This document shows positions 22,999 through 27,710 of a stretch of 27,710 nt of DNA, piece by piece (position 1 is the first letter of the stretch; each line of letters begins with the position of its first letter). The stretch lies in assembly GCA_002500925.1 (NCBI GenBank), contig DLTN01000102.1, forward strand, positions 1-27,710, written 5' to 3'. The translations under genes were made by a program, and so were the position numbers. Source of the DNA: Gemmatimonadales bacterium UBA7835. GTDB lineage: Bacteria > Gemmatimonadota > Gemmatimonadetes > Longimicrobiales > Gaopeijiaceae. The notes beneath the pieces are model-generated. The model did no database searches and was not told where the DNA came from. It saw nothing but the letters and a program-made list of their open reading frames with translations.

Positions 22999-25095
22999 AT
23001 GAATAAACTGCCGAAGTACTTTCTTATCGGCGTCGTCGTGATCACGACGAGCACATCCTGTGCCCCCGGCGATGCCAATCGCTCAACGAGGGTGCACTCA
23101 GCATTCTTAGACATCGTAGCCATTCAGGATGCTCGGGCCGAAGAGGGTATGATGCTAGACCGTCTGACCGCCTACACACGGTCTGAAAACCGTTTCATCC
23201 GGGCGATGTCAGTGCGTGCTTTAGGGCGACTAGAAAATCCAACCCTGGCTAGCACGATCGAAGGACTGCTGTCCGATCCGGCACCTGAGGTACGGATTGA
23301 AGCCGCGAATGCACTTGCACAGGCCTATTTTGGGGCGAACGGCAGTAAAGCCCTGCACCCTCTAATGACTCGTGCTGACGTCGAAGTTGAAGTCGCGACA
23401 AAAGCGGCAATAGCTAAATCGATTGGGAGACTGCAGCTCAATAACGAACTCCAAGCACTGGCAGCAGAAAGTCTGCTCCAAATGAGCTACACGGATGGTG
23501 GTGACGCCCCCGGCGAAGTCATGGAAGGTGTGGCCCTGGGAATAGATGCACTCGCACGTTCAACCCGCGGTTCCATTGTCCAAGGTCGGGTAATGCGGCG
23601 GCTCGACGAGCTCCGCATGTACCTGGATGGCACGGTCACGAGGACACATCAGGCGAGGGTGAGAGCTCTGGCGATCAACGTGCTCGGCAGCGCCGCTCAG
23701 CTTGATCTAGAGCAGATAAGAATTGCGCTGCGGGATGAGAGTGACGCAGTCAAAGCAGCTGGTGCTCGCTGGATCGGTACCCTCCCGCGAGGTGCTATAC
23801 AAGGCGAAGGACTGCGGCAAGTGATGTTCAGCCGGTCGGTTCCTGCTCAGGTAGAAGGGCTGCGGTTCCTGCTCAACCAACCTCGCACGCCCCAAACGTG
23901 CGCGTACCTGAAACAAGGTGCCCGTGTGCCAGCCGGCGGGGCTGTTATCCCACTGAGCCTTCGCGTTCTTTCGATAGACGGACTCGCAGAACCATGCCCA
24001 GACTCTATCGCTCAACGTACTGTATTATTAGCCGCATCTTCGCCAAGTCAGCTCGACTCAATCGATTGGCAGCCTGCATCTCACGCACTAGTCGCACTAG
24101 CACAGATATCCCCTGATGCGGCCGCCAACGTGCTCGGTGTACATGCAATGAGTCCGGAACGTTTTGTCAGAGCCTATGCAGCGCGTGCGGCCGGCATAAT
24201 CGGAGAGCGAACCGTTCTTAGCGCGCTCCTGCAGGATCCGATACCCAATGTCCGAACTGAAGCACTGCGTGGTCTTGCGAAGCTAGATGACCAAGCGTTG
24301 GATGCAGCAGCAATTAACCAACTGGTAGTCGAAGATCCACAATTGATTATGGCGGCTACTGCAGTGCTCGAAGGCTCGACCGATCCTAGGGCAGCCCCCG
24401 CTCTTGCTGACGCCTTAGACCGGATGTCCAAAGAAGGTCGCGAAACATTTCGAGATGCCAGGCGCGCGCTACTTGAGCGCCTAGAAGAACTGGGTGACTC
24501 CGGACTATCCGAACGACTACTGCCATACCTTTCCGACTATGACCAACTCGTGGCCCAAGATGCAGCTAGGGTCCTAGAGTCATGGAATGGCGGAGCCTAT
24601 TTCCCTAATCCGACCCCTAAACGAGCGCTCGCATTACCTACCATCGAGCAGCTCAGAGAGATGGCAGTCAGTATCGTGGTGCTGCACATGCAACGAGGTG
24701 GGGAAATTCATATCGAGCTGCACCCATACGTGTCGACTGCGAATACATGGAGGTTCTTTACACAAGTACGTGAAGGATACTTCGACGGTCTTACCTTTCA
24801 CCGTTGGTCTCCCAACTTTGTCATTCAGGGTGGGAGTCCCAATGCAAACGAGTACTATGGGAGTGGACCTTTCAGTCGGGATGAAGTCGGTATGCACCAC
24901 TGGCAGGGCACGGTAGGGATCTCGACGAGAGGCCATGATACGGGTGACGGGCAGATCTTCGTTAACCTGCTGGACAATGCAAGACTGGATCACCAATACA
25001 CGATTGTAGGGACAGTCACCGAAGGACTGGAAGTCGTCGGCCTAGTCAACGAGGGCGACGTAATCGAACGGGCCGAGGTGCGCCTGAGCCACTGA
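22999..25095 (+). CDS. HEAT-repeat and cyclophilin fusion lipoprotein
   Basis: Exported protein with a scaffold of helical repeats and a C-terminal cyclophilin domain. From the ATG at 22999 it has 698 residues. A signal (KYFLIGVVVITTSTSC) ends at Cys21, suggesting a lipoprotein, although -3 is Ser. About 45-560 holds HEAT-type repeats such as RAMSVRALGRLENPTL, PEVRIEAANALAQAYFG, FVRAYAARAAGIIGE and PNVRTEALRGLAKL. The cyclophilin domain occupies about the last 140 residues: FHRWSPNFVIQGG carries the Arg, Phe and Gln, then GTVGISTRG, FVNLLDNARLDHQYTIVGTV. An upstream in-frame ATG at 22903 overlaps the PaaX gene and puts the signal at residue 33, so I reject it. Peptidyl-prolyl isomerase activity and protein-binding by the repeats are family inferences. 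It follows PaaX by 55 bp on the same strand. Confidence 0.9.
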   Translation: MNKLPKYFLIGVVVITTSTSCAPGDANRSTRVHSAFLDIVAIQDARAEEGMMLDRLTAYTRSENRFIRAMSVRALGRLENPTLASTIEGLLSDPAPEVRIEAANALAQAYFGANGSKALHPLMTRADVEVEVATKAAIAKSIGRLQLNNELQALAAESLLQMSYTDGGDAPGEVMEGVALGIDALARSTRGSIVQGRVMRRLDELRMYLDGTVTRTHQARVRALAINVLGSAAQLDLEQIRIALRDESDAVKAAGARWIGTLPRGAIQGEGLRQVMFSRSVPAQVEGLRFLLNQPRTPQTCAYLKQGARVPAGGAVIPLSLRVLSIDGLAEPCPDSIAQRTVLLAASSPSQLDSIDWQPASHALVALAQISPDAAANVLGVHAMSPERFVRAYAARAAGIIGERTVLSALLQDPIPNVRTEALRGLAKLDDQALDAAAINQLVVEDPQLIMAATAVLEGSTDPRAAPALADALDRMSKEGRETFRDARRALLERLEELGDSGLSERLLPYLSDYDQLVAQDAARVLESWNGGAYFPNPTPKRALALPTIEQLREMAVSIVVLHMQRGGEIHIELHPYVSTANTWRFFTQVREGYFDGLTFHRWSPNFVIQGGSPNANEYYGSGPFSRDEVGMHHWQGTVGISTRGHDTGDGQIFVNLLDNARLDHQYTIVGTVTEGLEVVGLVNEGDVIERAEVRLSH

Positions 25096-25145
25096 CCTCC
25101 TAGAATCGGCAACGTTTCTGAGGATACACTAAGGAAGAGATACGC

Positions 25146-26435
25146 ATGCAGCTGTACACGAAAATCCTGATTGGGCTCATTGCGGGCGCAGTCGTCGGCG
25201 CGGTCGCGAACCTCGGAGAGATCACAATTCTCCAATCGATCTTCAGTGAGATTGAAATTCTGGGGACCGCCTTTATCAACCTGATCACGATGATCGTGAT
25301 CCCACTGGTAGTAGCGAGCCTCTTGGTCGGTACCGCATCGCTGGGTGACCTGACTAAGCTCGGTCGTATAGGTGGAAAAACGCTCGCCTACTATATGCTG
25401 ACCACAGCCGTGGCCGTCACTATTGGTCTTGCGCTCGCTAACGTCCTGAAGCCTGGTGCCGGAGTGACTGAGGAAACGCGAGTAGAACTGACAGAACGTT
25501 ACGGGGGTGACGCAGCGTCCCGCATGGACATAGCAGAAAACGCCCCCAGCTGGAAAGAAACACTTCTGCGAGTAATCCCCCGCAATCCAGTTCAAGCAGC
25601 AGCTAACATGGACCTCCTGCCGCTGATCTTCTTCGTCATCTGCTTCGGGGCAGCGCTGACAGTTGTCTCGCCCGAACGAAGAGACAGCGTGTTAACCTTT
25701 TTTCACGGTATCAATGATGCATCCATGGTCCTCATCAACTGGATCATGGAACTCGCTCCTTACGCAGTCTTCGTTCTAATAGGCTCAGTCGTGGCGAACT
25801 TTGGCTTCGACCTGCTCCAAAGCCTCCTGACATATACACTAGTAGTGTTTGGCGGCCTGATGCTTCACGCGTTCGGCACATATGGCCTCATCCTGCGGTT
25901 TATGGCCGGATTGAACCCGTTCAAGTTCTACCCTCGTATAGCGGCTGCGCCATTGCTAGCGTTCTCTACGTCCTCATCGAATGCAACACTCCCTCTCACT
26001 ATTGAGACGGCCGAGGACAAGGTCGGAGTATCGAACGAAGTTGCATCCTTTGTGCTACCCCTAGGCGCCACCATCAACATGGACGGAACAGCCCTCTACC
26101 AAGCCGTCGCCGTCCTGTTCATCGCCCAAATCTACGGTGTCGATTTGGTACTCGCAGATCAGTTAATCATTGTGCTTACTGCAACGCTCGCGTCCGTGGG
26201 CGCAGCGGGTGTTCCCTCAGCGGGTATCATTACCCTGATCATCGTCCTGAACTCAGTAGGTATGGGCGAGCATGTACAAGCCGGCATTGCGCTTATCCTT
26301 GGCGTCGATCGAATCCTGGACATGGTCCGGACTTCCGTAAATGTCACGGGGGACATCACCTGTTCGGCGGTCATCGCCCGCAGTGAAGGTGAGACACTGA
26401 CTTTAGCGAATGGAATAACGGCACAATCCACTTAA
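25146..26435 (+). CDS. DAACS-family glutamate/aspartate-type symporter
   Basis: Inner-membrane sodium- or proton-coupled transporter of the dicarboxylate/amino acid:cation symporter family. It has the complete binding-site set: first hairpin STSSSNATLPL, NMDGT, second hairpin VPSAGIIT, and GVDRILDMVRTSVNVTGD (386-403), with Asp388, Asp392, Arg395, Asn399 and Asp403. The Arg matches the residue that binds the acidic side chain in GltPh and in the EAATs, so glutamate, aspartate or a C4-dicarboxylate is the expected substrate. A 45-residue acidic insert around residues 100-140 (TEETRVELTERYGGDAASRM) lies between helices. AAGGAAGAG precedes the ATG. A histidinol-phosphate-aminotransferase-like gene follows 106 bp later. 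Contrast with the symporter at 13661-14857, which lacks the Arg. Confidence 0.92.
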   Translation: MQLYTKILIGLIAGAVVGAVANLGEITILQSIFSEIEILGTAFINLITMIVIPLVVASLLVGTASLGDLTKLGRIGGKTLAYYMLTTAVAVTIGLALANVLKPGAGVTEETRVELTERYGGDAASRMDIAENAPSWKETLLRVIPRNPVQAAANMDLLPLIFFVICFGAALTVVSPERRDSVLTFFHGINDASMVLINWIMELAPYAVFVLIGSVVANFGFDLLQSLLTYTLVVFGGLMLHAFGTYGLILRFMAGLNPFKFYPRIAAAPLLAFSTSSSNATLPLTIETAEDKVGVSNEVASFVLPLGATINMDGTALYQAVAVLFIAQIYGVDLVLADQLIIVLTATLASVGAAGVPSAGIITLIIVLNSVGMGEHVQAGIALILGVDRILDMVRTSVNVTGDITCSAVIARSEGETLTLANGITAQST

Positions 26436-26456
26436 CATCAATACTGACCGAGGCCC

Positions 26457-26480
26457 GGCCAGCAGGTTCGTGCTACGGCC
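26457..26480 (+). other. imperfect hairpin between the symporter and the aminotransferase
   Basis: GGCC-AGCA, a 6-base loop GGTTCG, then TGCT-ac-GGCC can pair over eight base pairs with a 2-base bulge. The following bases are CTTTCG, not a T-run, so it is not a good intrinsic terminator. It may attenuate read-through into the next gene, which has its own strong ribosome site. Confidence 0.22.
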
Positions 26481-26541
26481 CTTTCGTGTCTGACATCCCC
26501 ACTGCAGTTTCAAGTTTATCGTATCCCAAGAAGGAGGATTT

Positions 26542-27675
26542 ATGGATCGTCGAGGCTTCGTCACTTCCGGAATGGCAGCAGGACTAGCCGGAATAACCGC
26601 TTCCGGGGGAACGCTTGGAGCGTTTCTCAATCATGCGCCCGGTTTTTCGCCTGGCAAGAGACTCGCTAACGGTGATATCCGCCTCAGCTCCAACGAAAAC
26701 CCACTTGGCGTATCTCCAGCCGCACGCGACGCAATTATCGAAGCAATCGTCGAGTCAAACCGGTATGGCGGCAGGCGCAGGGAAGTCATCGCCGCGCTCT
26801 CTAGTTACGTGGGTGTGAAGCCTGAACAGATCACGCTGGGCTTCGGGTCAACAGAAATCCTCCAAATCTGCACTCAGGCCTTCCAGGGTCCGAATACACC
26901 GCTCATCGCAGCGGCACCGACGTTTGAAGACGTCATGGATTACCAGGACACCATGCCTTTTGAAGTGCACACGGTCCCCCTCACAGCGGACCTCCAGCAC
27001 GACGTTCAGCAGATGCGGGATCTGTCGATGAAACGTCCGTCTGTCGTCTACTTCTGCAACCCAAACAACCCCACTGGGACAATCACTGCTTCGGCCGACA
27101 TCGACGCTTGGATAGCGGAAGCGCCAGAAACGACGGTCTTCCTGATGGACGAGGCATACCTGGAATACGTAACAGATGATCGGTACTGGGACAGCCTCAA
27201 GTGGATTGAACAGAAGCCCAACGTGGTCGTAATCCGCACCTTCTCAAAGATCTTCGGAATGGCCGGCCTACGCCTCGGATACGCAGTAACGCACGAAACG
27301 ACTGCGGCTCGTCTCCAGGAGCATTCGATTCAGAACAGTCCGAACGTACTAGCGGGCGCAGCTGCAATCGCGTCGCTCCAGGACGATGGAATTGTAGAAC
27401 GCGCGATCACTGTCAACGAAGAAGCAAAGTCCATCGTGCACACTACGTTGAACGAACTTGACCTCGAATATCTTCCGACCAACACGAACTTCATCATGCA
27501 CAAGATCAACGGTGATCTGCCGACATACCGTAACCGCATGGCAGACGCAGGCCTTCTAGTCGGCCGAAACTTCCCGCCTATGCTCGACCATAATCGTCTA
27601 TCGTTCGGGCTACCCGAGGAGATGGACCAGTGGGCATCAGCGATTAAGGATTTTCGCCGAAAAGGCTGGATCTAG
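26542..27675 (+). CDS. Tat-signal histidinol-phosphate aminotransferase-like protein
   Basis: Fold type I, class I/II aminotransferase of the HisC-like subgroup, 377 residues. Motifs: SSNENPLG at 49-56, PNNPTG at 174-179, Asp203 in LMDEAY and the Schiff-base lysine Lys236 in TFSKIFGMAGLRLGY. The N-terminus MDRRGFVTSG followed by a hydrophobic AGLAGITASGG stretch is twin-arginine-like, so export of the folded, PLP-loaded enzyme is likely. The usual HisC role in histidine synthesis would be cytoplasmic, and no his gene is nearby, so another amino acid or phosphonate-like substrate is possible. AAGGAGGA lies four bases before the ATG, close to consensus. Downstream of 27675 only 35 bases remain. 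Confidence 0.88.
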   Translation: MDRRGFVTSGMAAGLAGITASGGTLGAFLNHAPGFSPGKRLANGDIRLSSNENPLGVSPAARDAIIEAIVESNRYGGRRREVIAALSSYVGVKPEQITLGFGSTEILQICTQAFQGPNTPLIAAAPTFEDVMDYQDTMPFEVHTVPLTADLQHDVQQMRDLSMKRPSVVYFCNPNNPTGTITASADIDAWIAEAPETTVFLMDEAYLEYVTDDRYWDSLKWIEQKPNVVVIRTFSKIFGMAGLRLGYAVTHETTAARLQEHSIQNSPNVLAGAAAIASLQDDGIVERAITVNEEAKSIVHTTLNELDLEYLPTNTNFIMHKINGDLPTYRNRMADAGLLVGRNFPPMLDHNRLSFGLPEEMDQWASAIKDFRRKGWI

Positions 27676-27710
27676 CTGACATTGTTCGTGAAAGGACACC
27701 CCGCCTCCGG

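Overview
The window is densely coded chromosomal DNA of a Gram-negative bacterium. It holds 22 supported protein genes on both strands, and no rRNA, tRNA, CRISPR array, insertion sequence or phage gene was seen. No gap between genes exceeds 300 bases; the longest, about 200 bp, precedes the DUF411 gene. Clues to the organism are menaquinone as quinone, several secreted proteins whose signal peptides end in A-Q, outer-membrane barrel-like proteins, a DUF6526 protein and frequent TTG/GTG starts. Together these suggest an environmental bacterium close to Gemmatimonadota, but the phylum is an inference and no marker gene is present.

Layout. 44-805: secreted beta-barrel-like protein. 894-6971 (minus strand): a tight operon menF-menD-(cyclophilin lipoprotein)-menA-menE for menaquinone synthesis; menB and menC are absent and menH lies about 10.6 kb away. 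7146-10358 (plus): a TolB/PD40-type propeller protein and a large secreted Ig-like plus LVIVD-repeat protein. 10382-11306: a divergent pair, an ArsC/Spx-like protein lacking the catalytic cysteine and a four-helix membrane protein. 11335-14857 (minus): an operon of a DAACS-family symporter, a class V PLP enzyme and a secreted serine hydrolase, joined by 4-base stop/start overlaps. 15074-16277 (plus): a DUF411 metal-binding lipoprotein and a small secreted barrel-like protein. 16321-19983 (minus): a trans-3-hydroxy-L-proline dehydratase-like protein, DUF6526 protein, menH and a soluble reductive-dehalogenase-like corrinoid/iron-sulfur protein. 20084-25095 (plus): an alpha-oxoamine synthase, an acetoacetate-decarboxylase-like protein, a PaaX-type regulator that seems to start at CTG, and a HEAT-repeat/cyclophilin lipoprotein. 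25146-27675 (plus): a second DAACS symporter with acidic-substrate residues and a Tat-signal histidinol-phosphate-aminotransferase-like enzyme.

How the genes fit together. MenF, MenD, MenH, MenE and MenA cover five steps from chorismate to demethylmenaquinone. Two separate loci each pair a DAACS amino-acid symporter with a PLP enzyme, and the two symporters differ at the residue that reads the substrate side chain, so one locus is probably for neutral and one for acidic amino acids. With the hydroxyproline dehydratase this suggests a lifestyle based on scavenged amino acids and peptides. The most unusual items are the lone soluble dehalogenase-like protein with an inverted repeat at its promoter, the oxoamine synthase/decarboxylase/PaaX cassette, and the cysteine-less ArsC-like protein.
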